Program-made: the position numbers and the translations under genes
Notes under the pieces: model-generated
Database searches by the model: none
What the model saw: the letters and a program-made list of their open reading frames with translations, nothing else
Told to the model about the DNA's origin: nothing
Shown: positions 24,356 through 32,515 of the stretch, in pieces
Numbering within the stretch: the first letter of the stretch is position 1
How the letters are laid out: each line of letters opens with the position of its first letter
Assembly (NCBI GenBank): GCA_963809815.1
Contig: CAWELM010000024.1
Coordinates: 124,001 to 188,000 of the forward strand
Origin: CAVVJA01 sp963809815
GTDB taxonomy: Bacteria > Actinomycetota > Actinomycetes > Mycobacteriales > Jatrophihabitantaceae
Length of the DNA stretch: 64,000 nucleotides
Direction of reading: 5' to 3'

Positions 24356-25828
24356 TTGTTCGAGGTGCGGCATGCTGACGGTGTGGATCTCGATTCGGGC
24401 GCCGGGTTGTTGCATCGACTGACGCGGGTGGACGCGGCGCGGGGTTGGGAGGTATTCGCTACCGACGACGAGAGGTTGCGGCGAGATCTGGCATACGACG
24501 CGATAGAGACGCTGGCGCCGCAGGTCAAGGAGTATCCAACCGGGCTGCCGACGGTGATGTTGCCGCGGGAATTGCCGACGGCTGGGGTGAGCGCCACGGC
24601 GGTTCTCGCGGGGATGTCGGTGGCGTCGCAACCACTCGACGCCTCTCAACTCGGCCGCGTGCTGTTTCTCGGCGCGGGCGTCGTGCGCACGTCGCAGCAT
24701 CGCGGCCGCACCTGGTTGTTCCGTGCCGCCGGTTCGGCCGGTGGTCGCTTCCCGCTCGAGGTCTACGCGAGCACGAAGGGCGTCGACAGGGTGCCGGACG
24801 GCGTGCACTGGTATGACCCTGTCGAGCATGCGCTGCGCCAGGTCGGGCCGCCCGCGATCGGGGAGGCGACGACCCTCCTGGTGACCGGGGTGCCGTGGCG
24901 CACCGGGCAGAAGTACGCCGAGCGGGGCTGGCGGCATCTGTACTGGGACGCCGGGACGCTTACCTCGCAGCTGGTGACCGCGGCGAGCAGCGCGGGACTT
25001 GATCCGCAGCTGCGCACCCTGTTCCCGGACCGTCGGGTGGACGAATTGGTCGGTGCGGACGGCGTGCATGAGTTTCCGCTGTTGCTGCTGAGCTTCAGCG
25101 ACAGGCCACCGGCTGTGGAGCCGTCGGGACTGGCGACGCGAGGTGTGCTGCCGGAGATCGAGTTCCCATTGGTAACGGCGGCGCAACACTCCGGCGACCG
25201 CGATGTGCTCGGCGATCCTTGGCCGCTGGGTGCACCGCTGCCGAACGTGCCGGACTCGGAGCCGCTCGAGCACGTGGTCCTGCGACGGGGGTCGCAGCAC
25301 CGAATGATGCGGTCGGCGACGGTTCCGCGGGAGACGCTGGACTGGCCGATGCGCGCGGCGCTGCGAGGTATCGACGTGCCGCACTGGGTCGCCGTCCACG
25401 GTGTCGACGGTGTCGCGTCCGGTGTGTACCGCTGGCCGGATCTGGACACGCCAATCCGCAGCGGCGACCTACGAGAATTGCTGGCCCACGTGGCAATGGA
25501 CCAGCCGCTGGCCGGCGAGGCCGCCTACGTCACCATCTCCGCCATCCACGGCGGAAACCTCGATGACCGCGGCTACCGCGAGGCCCAGCTGGCGGCGGGA
25601 ATGGTCGAAGGACGCCTGCACCTGGCCGCGTATGCTCTCGGCGCCACCGCAACCGGAATGACCTTCTACGACTCAGAGGTGCCCGGTCTCCTCGGTCAGT
25701 CCGACGACTTGATCGGCCTGCTGTTCACCTGCGTCGGCGTGGCCGAATACCGGTCGACCCCGGGCGGGGGCCCAGGCTCACCCGCGTCCGTGCGAGTCAT
25801 CACTCCCCGCCTGCCGGAAGACGAATGA
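24356..25828 (+). CDS. SagB-type dehydrogenase with two nitroreductase-fold domains
   Basis: A 490-residue protein. Blocks typical of the SagB/ThcOx family are LLHRLTRVDAARGWEVFATDDE, then ETLAPQVKEYPTGLPTVMLP, and a nitroreductase half ending GWRHLYWDAGTLTSQLVTAASSAGLDPQL. A second domain (about 280-480) repeats this: LRRGSQHRMMRSATVPRETLDWPM, then ISAIHGGNLDDRGYREAQLAAGMVEGRLHLAAYALGATATGMTF. Known: SagB-type flavoenzymes oxidise azolines in RiPP pathways, but many stand alone. No cyclodehydratase or precursor is nearby. The TTG at 24356 is the only start in the frame; family-like sequence extends 24 codons upstream to a TGA, so the 5' end may be damaged. Confidence 0.82.
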   Translation: MFEVRHADGVDLDSGAGLLHRLTRVDAARGWEVFATDDERLRRDLAYDAIETLAPQVKEYPTGLPTVMLPRELPTAGVSATAVLAGMSVASQPLDASQLGRVLFLGAGVVRTSQHRGRTWLFRAAGSAGGRFPLEVYASTKGVDRVPDGVHWYDPVEHALRQVGPPAIGEATTLLVTGVPWRTGQKYAERGWRHLYWDAGTLTSQLVTAASSAGLDPQLRTLFPDRRVDELVGADGVHEFPLLLLSFSDRPPAVEPSGLATRGVLPEIEFPLVTAAQHSGDRDVLGDPWPLGAPLPNVPDSEPLEHVVLRRGSQHRMMRSATVPRETLDWPMRAALRGIDVPHWVAVHGVDGVASGVYRWPDLDTPIRSGDLRELLAHVAMDQPLAGEAAYVTISAIHGGNLDDRGYREAQLAAGMVEGRLHLAAYALGATATGMTFYDSEVPGLLGQSDDLIGLLFTCVGVAEYRSTPGGGPGSPASVRVITPRLPEDE

Positions 25829-25852
25829 CCGCGGCGCCGTTGTCGTCGATGT

Positions 25853-26380
25853 CTAGGTGATATCTCGCTCGGCGTGCTTACGGGCTGGCACTGCGTCGGG
25901 GACGAGCTCGACGAAGCGGAACCGATCATCGCCAGCGTCGATCGCCCCTTGCACGATGGGCGTCGTGCCCTCCCACCGCGCGGACAGGTGGACGAACGAG
26001 CTGGTGACCAGCAACAGCAGGGCGGCCGTGCGCTCGTCCTGTGGCATCGCAACCGTGGGCGTCGTGCCCAGGTAAGCCGAGTCATGCCCGGTACGGAAAC
26101 CTGTGACCGGGTCGGTATCGCCCCAGACCGGCGTCCAGATCGCGACGAACAGCTCGGGAGGCTCGGCCGCCTCGCGTACCAATTCCGTTTCGCAGTCGTA
26201 CAAGGGCGAGAACGCATCTGTCCGGAGCCGCTTGTTCGCGTCGAACGTAACCAGCTCAGACTCGGCGAACAGCTGGGCGAACGCGACGAGTACCGGGTCG
26301 TCGCTCGGCTCGAAGACCGGCTCGGGATGGTGTTCGGCGGGAAGGCCAAGCCGCTCGCGCCAGGTCCGGTGCCCGCTCAT
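25853..26380 (-). CDS. hypothetical protein, 175 aa
   Basis: A soluble acidic protein starting MSGHRTWRERLGLPAEHHPE. Hydrophobic and aromatic blocks are DDPVLVAFAQLFAESELVTFD, PELFVAIWTPVWGD and RTAALLLLVTSSFVHLSARWE. I do not recognise the family. No signal peptide or membrane helix. It is convergent with the SagB-type gene, 24 bp away. The opposite strand is also open, but its translation is Arg-rich and less protein-like. Function unknown. Confidence 0.6.
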   Translation of the reverse strand: MSGHRTWRERLGLPAEHHPEPVFEPSDDPVLVAFAQLFAESELVTFDANKRLRTDAFSPLYDCETELVREAAEPPELFVAIWTPVWGDTDPVTGFRTGHDSAYLGTTPTVAMPQDERTAALLLLVTSSFVHLSARWEGTTPIVQGAIDAGDDRFRFVELVPDAVPARKHAERDIT

Positions 26381-27327
26381 GCGTCAGTCCTCATGACCAG
26401 CTCCCTCGTATCCGATGTGCTTGCCATGCTAGTTCGGCATCAGCAGCCGGATGTTCAGGCGTCTATTGGCGGAATATGACTACGAGCCGCCTCGGCGACT
26501 CGGTTTGAGGGCGGAGTCTTGGTAGCTGCCTCAAGGGCTCTGGGCCAGGATCGTCTCCCGGCCCGGCAATCTGGAGCCGGCCGGCTGCGACTGCTGGCCG
26601 ACGAGCAGGCCACGGTTCCTATCGACCACGGTGCGCACGCCCGGTTGAGGGACTACATCTCGACATCGTTCCTGGTGCGGCAGAGCGCGTGCTCGACGGA
26701 ATCGCAATCGGCTTCGCCCACGCCGGACGGCTTGTTGAACGAACCGATGTTGAGCGCTCTCGAGAAGCTCCGCCCCGGCCTGAGGCCGATGGGCCACGAT
26801 CCGGTTACAACGGCGCGGAGGTGCCAGTACCGCCTACGATCCAGCAGACTCAGCACGATGAGCGGGCGAGCGGACGGCGCGTCGCCCCCTCGCACTGCCA
26901 TCCCGAGTCAGTGACGTTTAGCGGCTCGAGGGCAAAAAGCGGTTGCGCACCCGACCAATAAGTCAGCCTTCGAGGACGGTGACCTTTCCGGATGAGCCGT
27001 CCACCTTGAGCAGTGTGCCGGTCGGTATGCGGTTGGTCGCGTTTGGGACGCCGGTCCAGTCATAGGCGAACGGAAAATACCGTCGTCAATGCGGCCGGAT
27101 TGGTCCAGGGCGGCACCCCGGTCACCTCCCCGGCCGCGAGCTCGATCTGCACCAGCCCGTCTGAGCACGACCTGACGAGCGCACGGCGATCGCGTCGGCC
27201 GGCATGGCCTGCTGTCATTCGTCGTCGCTCGGCACCAGCGGCCGCGAAATCTCTGGTCGGGCGGCACCTGCCGGTGCATGCTGAGGTACGCCGTGCGCCG
27301 GAAGATCGCCGGCGAGGAGGTCTCGAC
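26381..27327. other. 947-bp region without a supportable intact gene
   Basis: Open frames here are short, Arg/Ser-rich and overlap on both strands. One stretch deserves mention: on the minus strand 27065-26963 reads YDWTGVPNATNRIPTGTLLK followed by VDGSSGKVTVLEG and a stop. This looks like the C-terminal end of a real protein whose upstream part is scattered over other frames (for example DGLVQIELAAGEVTGVPPW near 27160-27100). I take the region as decayed coding DNA. No RNA gene, repeat or promoter was recognised, apart from the ribosome binding site of the next gene at its right end. Confidence 0.5.
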
Positions 27328-28680
27328 GTGCACCGCATCGATCAGACGACCGAGCAAATGATCCGCGGCGTTCTGGCCTATGCCGAGAACAGGCTTCGGA
27401 TGGACCCCGTTCCGTTGGACCAGGGAACCTTGACCAGCAGCGAGCTATACGCGCGCCTCGACGGCGTCATCCGGGATCGCAGTCGGCCTCCGGACGAGGT
27501 GCTGGGTATATATGCGTCGGTCGTTGCGCCTAGCGTGATCTCGGCGGATAGCCCGCGGTTCCTCGGCTTCATCCCGGCGGCGCCGACCAAGGCGAGCCTG
27601 CTTTTCGACATGCTCGTGTCAAGCGCCTCGATACAAGGCATCTCTTGGCTAGAGGCATCTGGCGCGATCGCGGCCGAGAACACTGTGTTGCGCGTGATCT
27701 CCGATGAGGCCGGATTACCCTCCGGAGCCGGAGGGTGCTTCGTGTCGGGGGGATCGGCTGGCAACCTCTCGGCGCTCGCTGTTGCCCGCGAGACCGCGAA
27801 GCAGCGGACCGGCCGGTCCGGTCGATTCCGGGTGGTCCTCGGCACGGACGCGCATTCCTCGATCGTCAACACTCTGCGCCTGCTCGAGATGGACGCCTTG
27901 GTCGTGCCGACACCCGACCATCAGCTCACCGCGCCCGCGGTGCGCGCCGCGCTGGACGATGCCGGCGATCTGTCCGACATCGCGGCGGTGATCTGTACCT
28001 CCGGCACGACGAACGCCGGGATCATCGACGACCTTGCTGGTGTTGGTGCCCTGGCCGAGGAGTTCGGCTGGTGGTTCCACGTCGACGGCGCCTACGGCGG
28101 ATCCGCTATCTTCGCCCGCTCCGTCCGAGCGAAGTACAACGGCATCGAACGGGCCGATTCATTCATCCTCGACCCGCATAAGTGGCTGTTCACGCCATTC
28201 GACTGCTGCGCGCTCGTGTATCGCGAACCCGCGCTGGCTCGTGGGGTCCACACGCAGGACGCGTCTTACCTCGATGTGATCCATGTATCCAGTGGCGAGT
28301 GGAATCCAACTGACTACGCCTACCATCTGACCCGGCGGGCTCGTGGGCTGCCGCTGTGGTTCTCGATGGCGGTCTACGGCTTGGATGCCTACCGCGAAGC
28401 GATCGAGGCAGCGCTGTCATTGGCCCGCCAGACCGCTGCGCTCATCAGAGCCACATCGCACCTGGAACTTATCCGCGAGCCCGATCTCGGCGTGGTCCTC
28501 TTCCGTCGCATCGGCTGGAAGGCCGACGACTATGACGCGTGGGCGCACGCTCTGCACCGTGACGAGATCGCGTTCGTCCCGCCGAGCAAATGGGAGGGCG
28601 AGCCGGTCGGACGTTTCGCCTTCCTCCACCCGCATACGTCGATGGACCTCGTGCGCGAAGTGCTCGCTCGGACCGCTTAG
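27328..28680 (+). CDS. group II pyridoxal-5'-phosphate-dependent decarboxylase
   Basis: A 450-residue fold-type I PLP enzyme. The cofactor lysine is K285 in DPHKWLF, the ring-stacking His is H176 (TDAHSS), and the Asp that pairs with the pyridine nitrogen is D253 in HVDGAYGG; SGGSAGNLSAL binds phosphate. This is the aromatic-amino-acid/glutamate decarboxylase family, though closely related members act as aldehyde synthases. The substrate is not told by the sequence. The GTG at 27328 is fixed by GAGGAGG at 27314-27320; a longer in-frame start at 27013 adds low-complexity sequence. Possibly single, with the methyltransferase 88 bp downstream. Confidence 0.9.
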   Translation: MHRIDQTTEQMIRGVLAYAENRLRMDPVPLDQGTLTSSELYARLDGVIRDRSRPPDEVLGIYASVVAPSVISADSPRFLGFIPAAPTKASLLFDMLVSSASIQGISWLEASGAIAAENTVLRVISDEAGLPSGAGGCFVSGGSAGNLSALAVARETAKQRTGRSGRFRVVLGTDAHSSIVNTLRLLEMDALVVPTPDHQLTAPAVRAALDDAGDLSDIAAVICTSGTTNAGIIDDLAGVGALAEEFGWWFHVDGAYGGSAIFARSVRAKYNGIERADSFILDPHKWLFTPFDCCALVYREPALARGVHTQDASYLDVIHVSSGEWNPTDYAYHLTRRARGLPLWFSMAVYGLDAYREAIEAALSLARQTAALIRATSHLELIREPDLGVVLFRRIGWKADDYDAWAHALHRDEIAFVPPSKWEGEPVGRFAFLHPHTSMDLVREVLARTA

Positions 28681-28768
28681 GGGTTCCCCCGGAGATCAGA
28701 CTCCAGCCGGCGGGTTTGCGGACGCGGGCTACGCCGCGACGGGCGAAGACGCAGGGAATGGCTCGGTG

Positions 28769-29272
28769 ATGGCAATGCGGAAGTCAGCTGCCGCAGCTGG
28801 GTCGGCGCTCTTTTTCGCTCTCGCGCCAGGAGTGGTCGCCGGCGTGGTGCCGTGGTGGCTTACCGGCTGGCGAGCTGGCGCCAGTTCTCCGGCCCCGTTG
28901 CAAGCGGCTGGAATCGTCATGGTGGCGATCGGTGCGGCCGTGGTCATCCACGCATTCGTGCGATTTGTGCGTGAGGGCGTCGGCACCCCAGCCCCGGCTG
29001 CCCCCACCCAGCGACTGGTCGTCGGCGGGCTGTATCGCTACGTCCGCAATCCCATGTACCTCGCCGTACTCGCAACGATCACCGGGCAAGCACTGATCCT
29101 GGGTCGACCGGTACTGCTCGGGTACGCGGCGACTGTCGCTGCGGCGTTCATCGGATTCGCTCGTGGGTACGAAGAGCCCACGCTCGCCCGACGATATGGC
29201 GCCGCGTACGAGGAATATCGACGGACCGTCCCGGCCTGGTATCCACGCCGACCGCGCCGCCCCGGTCGCTGA
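28769..29272 (+). CDS. isoprenylcysteine carboxyl methyltransferase (ICMT/PEMT-like) membrane protein
   Basis: A 167-residue integral membrane protein with four to five hydrophobic helices. The C-terminal SAM-binding block is typical: LVVGGLYRYVRNPMYLAVL, followed by GYEEPTLARRYGAAYEEYRRTVPAWYP. These RNPMY and E-P-L-RYG-Y-Y motifs define bacterial ICMT-like and PEMT-like methyltransferases. The bacterial substrates are mostly unknown. The ATG at 28769 is preceded by AGGGA at about ten bases; a second ATG follows two codons later. Same strand as the decarboxylase, spacer 88 bp. Confidence 0.9.
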   Translation: MAMRKSAAAAGSALFFALAPGVVAGVVPWWLTGWRAGASSPAPLQAAGIVMVAIGAAVVIHAFVRFVREGVGTPAPAAPTQRLVVGGLYRYVRNPMYLAVLATITGQALILGRPVLLGYAATVAAAFIGFARGYEEPTLARRYGAAYEEYRRTVPAWYPRRPRRPGR

Positions 29273-29356
29273 TTGCTGTCGCCATTGAGATGACGCCTGG
29301 ACCGCTATGTCGCCGCACGCTTGGCGCCGGATCGACCCGGATGGTTAGGTCCATGC

Positions 29357-29842
29357 ATGCCAGAGGCGAATGAGCACCAGTCCATCTCGCGGTTTCGCGC
29401 GGCCTGGTTCTCCGCTGGCGGCACGGGTCGAATCGTCGTCTTGCCGGAGTCGGTCCATACCGCCGCGCTAGCCGCGCAAGCGCTTGGCTGTGAGGTCGGG
29501 GCGATCGCCAACAGCCTGCTCTTCGATAGCGATAACGGCCCGATTCTGATCCTCACCAGCGGTTCGCACAGAGTGGACACGGCCAAGGTCGCAGCCAACG
29601 TCGGCGTCGCCCGGCTGCGGCGGGCGAGTGCCGACTACGTTCGCGAACACACCGGCCAGGTCATCGGGGGAGTCTCGCCGCTGGATCACCCGCATCCAAT
29701 CCCGACGTATGTCGATCGGGCCCTGAAGCAGTACCGGGAGATCTGGGCTGCTGCCGGCCACCCGGCGGCCGTGTTCAGCACCACGTACGACGAATTGCGC
29801 ACCCTGACCGGCGCTACCGAAGTCGACGTGACTGATGAATAG
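29357..29842 (+). CDS. YbaK/EbsC-type aminoacyl-tRNA deacylase family protein
   Basis: A 161-residue protein with the Cys-tRNA(Pro)/Pro-tRNA editing fold. Seen: RIVVLPESVHTAALAAQALGCEVGAIANSLLF, then GPILILTSGSHRVDTAKVAANVG, and later VIGGVSPLDHPHPIPTYVDRAL. The catalytic-type Lys is in DTAKVA and the GGVSP loop is diagnostic. Known: the family clears misacylated tRNA in trans, mainly Ala- or Cys-tRNA(Pro). Start ATG 29357 (MPEANEHQ). Stand-alone, convergent with the metallo-beta-lactamase gene. Confidence 0.9.
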   Translation: MPEANEHQSISRFRAAWFSAGGTGRIVVLPESVHTAALAAQALGCEVGAIANSLLFDSDNGPILILTSGSHRVDTAKVAANVGVARLRRASADYVREHTGQVIGGVSPLDHPHPIPTYVDRALKQYREIWAAAGHPAAVFSTTYDELRTLTGATEVDVTDE

Positions 29843-29872
29843 TCACGCAGGCAACCGTCGGCTGTTGCAAGG

Positions 29873-30673
29873 TCATACTGGCTCGAACTGTCGGAGCATA
29901 GCTTCGAGCGCGGCTTGATCGGGACCGGTAAACACGTCGGCGCTCGGGGCCTCGAGGAGCGTATCGAGCAGCCTCGTCATGTCACCGGTCGCAGGAGGCA
30001 AATGCGAGCTGAAGATCCACGTCGGATTCAAGGCGCGAATCCCCTGGACGGAACGGGCAAACATCGAGGTGTCGACGTTGTGGATCCAGGGGCTGTCGAC
30101 GCTGGCCCACAGTAGTTGTGCCGCGCGCAGTTCGTCTGGCGACGCTGCGCGGACGTTCTCGGCTTGGGCGAGATCGGCCGTGGCCATCGGCGCGCCGAGG
30201 CAGTCCGAGCTGAAACAGACACCCGACCGCATGTCGAAGAGCCCGACGGTAGCCGGATTGTCGAATAGTGGCGGCCGGAAGCCGGTCAGGCGGCGGTCGC
30301 CGACATTCAGCGTCTGGCCGGGGTTGAGCAGGTAGACCCGTTCCATGGGCAGCGGGCGTTCCGTGGACATGATGCCTGCTCCGATGAATGTCGTGACGAC
30401 TCGCGCCCGCGGCGCCGCGTCCAGCAACGCGAACAAGCCGCCGGTGTGATCGCGATCAGGATGGGTAAGCCAGATCCAGCGCACGTCACTCGGGTCGATC
30501 ACCTCGGCGAGCGTGGCGACGAAATCACGGTCAGGAAGGCCAACGCCCGTGTCGACGACGACCGGTTCGGCGGCATGTATGACGAACGCGTTGACGGGCA
30601 GGACGCCGAGTCCGGGTACTTCGAGGTGGTCGTTGAGAACACTGACGTCTTGGTGCGCTCGATAGGTTTTCAT
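29873..30673 (-). CDS. MBL-fold metallo-hydrolase with an HxDxDH metal motif
   Basis: A 266-residue metallo-beta-lactamase-fold protein. The usual HxHxDH motif is H71-P-D73-R-D75-H76 (LTHPDRDHTGG), so the second His is replaced by Asp. Other ligands appear in FSSDCLGA (Asp) and IFSSHLPP (His). An acidic residue at that place recalls flavodiiron proteins (HxExDH), which hold two irons, but no flavodoxin domain is present. Inferred: a non-lactamase hydrolase or O2/NO-type diiron protein. It is last in a three-gene operon, 22 bp after the mycothiol-type gene. Confidence 0.88.
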   Translation of the reverse strand: MKTYRAHQDVSVLNDHLEVPGLGVLPVNAFVIHAAEPVVVDTGVGLPDRDFVATLAEVIDPSDVRWIWLTHPDRDHTGGLFALLDAAPRARVVTTFIGAGIMSTERPLPMERVYLLNPGQTLNVGDRRLTGFRPPLFDNPATVGLFDMRSGVCFSSDCLGAPMATADLAQAENVRAASPDELRAAQLLWASVDSPWIHNVDTSMFARSVQGIRALNPTWIFSSHLPPATGDMTRLLDTLLEAPSADVFTGPDQAALEAMLRQFEPV

Positions 30674-30695
30674 GTGGTTTCCCCCATGTCGGTTG

Positions 30696-31448
30696 TCAGA
30701 ACGGGACTTGCGTGCTTAGGAGACCCTCGGCCGGCCCTCGCCCGGAGACTGCTCGGCAGAAGTCGACTGCATCCATCTCGATGCGCGGACCGCCACGGTC
30801 GACCGTCCGGCGACCGCCGGCGAGACCCGAGAGCTGTAGTTCGAACGGTTGCCCGTGCCGGGCGGCCCATTCGGTGACGACGTCGGCGATAATCTGGCCG
30901 TCGTGATCGGGTGTGAGAACGTGCGCGGCGCCGGTGGCGCGCACGATGTCGATCCGGTGCATCCAGGGATCTCGGGTCAGGATGACATCGACGAGATATC
31001 CCAGCGTCCAGACCTCTTCGCGATTACCGACGAGTTGTCGGACAGGCATGGCGCAGCGTCGCACGAGACCGGGCATGCGGCGGCGGCTGCGCAGTGCCTT
31101 CGGAGCGCGCGCCGCGAAGCGGTCGATGATCTGAGTGGGCATCATGTCGGCTCGCTCGTCGACCTGTAGCTGAGTCAGCGCATCGATGTACACTCCACCG
31201 CGGCGGCGGGCAAGAGTGATTTGACGTATGTTTTCCCATTGCGACGCAGCCATTTCGACCATGCCGAGCAGGTGTGCCGCCATCGCCCGCACATCCCAAC
31301 CCGGGCAGTCGGTCGGCGCCGTCCAGTCCCTTGGCTGAAGCGAACGAAGCAGGTCAAGGATGCGTTGGTACTCCGTTGCGGCCAGGCGCATTGCATGGTC
31401 GTGCGAAATCGCTGGAACCCGTGCTGCCGAAGACACAGTCATCGTCAT
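30696..31448 (-). CDS. maleylpyruvate isomerase family mycothiol-dependent protein
   Basis: A 250-residue protein of the MDMPI/DinB-like fold. The N-terminus shows YQRILDLLRSLQPRDWTAPTDCPGWDVRAMAAHLLGMVEM, where the TxCPGWDVRAxxAHL block holds the metal-binding His of mycothiol S-transferases. Later blocks are RDPWMHRIDIVRATG and a C-terminal SCP2-like part (FELQLSGLAGG). Known: such proteins conjugate or isomerise with mycothiol. ATG at 31448 overlaps the TetR stop by ATGA, which fixes the start and shows coupling. The acceptor substrate is unknown. Confidence 0.88.
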   Translation of the reverse strand: MTMTVSSAARVPAISHDHAMRLAATEYQRILDLLRSLQPRDWTAPTDCPGWDVRAMAAHLLGMVEMAASQWENIRQITLARRRGGVYIDALTQLQVDERADMMPTQIIDRFAARAPKALRSRRRMPGLVRRCAMPVRQLVGNREEVWTLGYLVDVILTRDPWMHRIDIVRATGAAHVLTPDHDGQIIADVVTEWAARHGQPFELQLSGLAGGRRTVDRGGPRIEMDAVDFCRAVSGRGPAEGLLSTQVPF

Positions 31449-32059
31449 CGGGTCCTCCGCAGTGGTGGCCCGGCGACGCCTACCTCGTCGCAATACATGT
31501 CGATGACCCGGACTAGCTGGCGGCGCCACCGGTCGCCGCCCGGATCGTTGGCGAGCTGCTGGTCGACGAACCCCGCCAGCAGTGCCGTCCAGAGGTCGAG
31601 GTCGGCGGCGTGCGTGACGCCCGCATCCCGGAGCCAACTGCACATCTCGTCGTAAGCGGCGAGCGACTCCGCGTAGCCCTGCTCACTGGGTCGGTAGTCC
31701 GGAATTGTGCGCTGATTCATCAGCTGATACCGGGCAAGATCATCTGTTGCGAAGTCGAAGAACAGTTCAGCTTGTCGAAGGAGCATCCGGCGAGGTGCCG
31801 ACGTGCGCCGAAGGGTGTGCTCGGCCAGGCTTCGGAGATCGGCCCACCCCTCGGCGAACATGGCGTCATATATCGCGTTTTTCGAATCGAAGTGGCTGTA
31901 CAGCGACGGTGACCGCATGCCGATTCGTTCGGCGACTGCCCGCAGGGTGAGAGCAGCTAGACCGTCATTTCTCGCAATCTCCCAAGCAGCGTCTAAAATC
32001 TCGCGCCGGGTTGCCTCACGACGTTCGGCTAGCCTATCGCGATTAGGCAAAGCAACCAT
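31445..32059 (-). CDS. TetR/AcrR family transcriptional regulator
   Basis: A 204-residue repressor heading a three-gene operon. The helix-turn-helix is RREILDAAWEIARNDGLAALTLRAVAERIGMRSPSLYSHFDSKNAIYDAMF. The C-terminal half matches the TetR_C WHG-like type with an alpha-helical ligand domain (WLRDAGVTHAADLDLWTALLAGFVDQQ). TTAGGCA occurs twice, at 32043-32049 and 32061-32067, around the start codon and could be part of an autoregulatory site. The product presumably senses the substrate of the mycothiol-type and MBL enzymes downstream. Confidence 0.92.
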   Translation of the reverse strand: MVALPNRDRLAERREATRREILDAAWEIARNDGLAALTLRAVAERIGMRSPSLYSHFDSKNAIYDAMFAEGWADLRSLAEHTLRRTSAPRRMLLRQAELFFDFATDDLARYQLMNQRTIPDYRPSEQGYAESLAAYDEMCSWLRDAGVTHAADLDLWTALLAGFVDQQLANDPGGDRWRRQLVRVIDMYCDEVGVAGPPLRRTR

Positions 32060-32195
32060 AGTTAGGCACTATCCGCCATGCGTCGTTGGTTTGTCAACCG
32101 CCAGGCGCCCGTCTGCGTGCAAGCAAAGGTCCGCGGATGGGTCGATGAATGTGCCTGCCGATCGCTAAGTCGGCCGACCTGGCAGGATCAGGAAC

Positions 32196-32483
32196 GTGAT
32201 CAGGAATGTGGTCGTAGGCCGGCTGAACCCAGGCACCGAGCTCGCCGCCATCGAGCCGGGGCTTGCGGCGATTGTGGCCCTCGAACCTCCTGGCCTGCTC
32301 GACTGCCGGGTCGGCCGTGACCTGCGCCTGCGCGACGAGTCATGGGACTTCGCGATTACGTGTGACTTCGTCGATGAGGACGCCTATCGCAGCTACGACA
32401 AGGACGTCGAGCACAACCACATTCGTCGGGAGATGTTCGCGCCTTTCTGCACTGAGATCGCTCGCGTGCAGTTCACCGCCTGA
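32196..32483 (+). CDS. Dabb family (stress-responsive alpha/beta barrel) protein
   Basis: A 95-residue dimeric alpha/beta-barrel protein. Seen: IRNVVVGRLNPGTE, then the long helix AIEPGLAAIVALEPPGLLDCRVGRDLRLR, then SWDFAITCDFVDEDAYRSYDKDVEHNHIRREMF with conserved His pair near the C-terminal helix. Members include ring-cleaving or polyketide-shaping enzymes and stress proteins, so the role is open. GTG start at 32196. Lone plus-strand gene between two minus-strand units. Confidence 0.88.
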   Translation: MIRNVVVGRLNPGTELAAIEPGLAAIVALEPPGLLDCRVGRDLRLRDESWDFAITCDFVDEDAYRSYDKDVEHNHIRREMFAPFCTEIARVQFTA

Positions 32484-32515
32484 TGCCGGTGCCTCACAGC
32501 TCCGCCGACCTCGGC

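Noticed and set aside
24257..25399. 380-residue minus-strand open frame opposite the SagB-type gene
   Set aside because: Rich in Arg/His/Pro and without homology; the plus strand shows family motifs.
24356..25828. RiPP biosynthetic cluster around the SagB-type gene
   Set aside because: No precursor peptide, cyclodehydratase, YcaO or transporter gene lies nearby.
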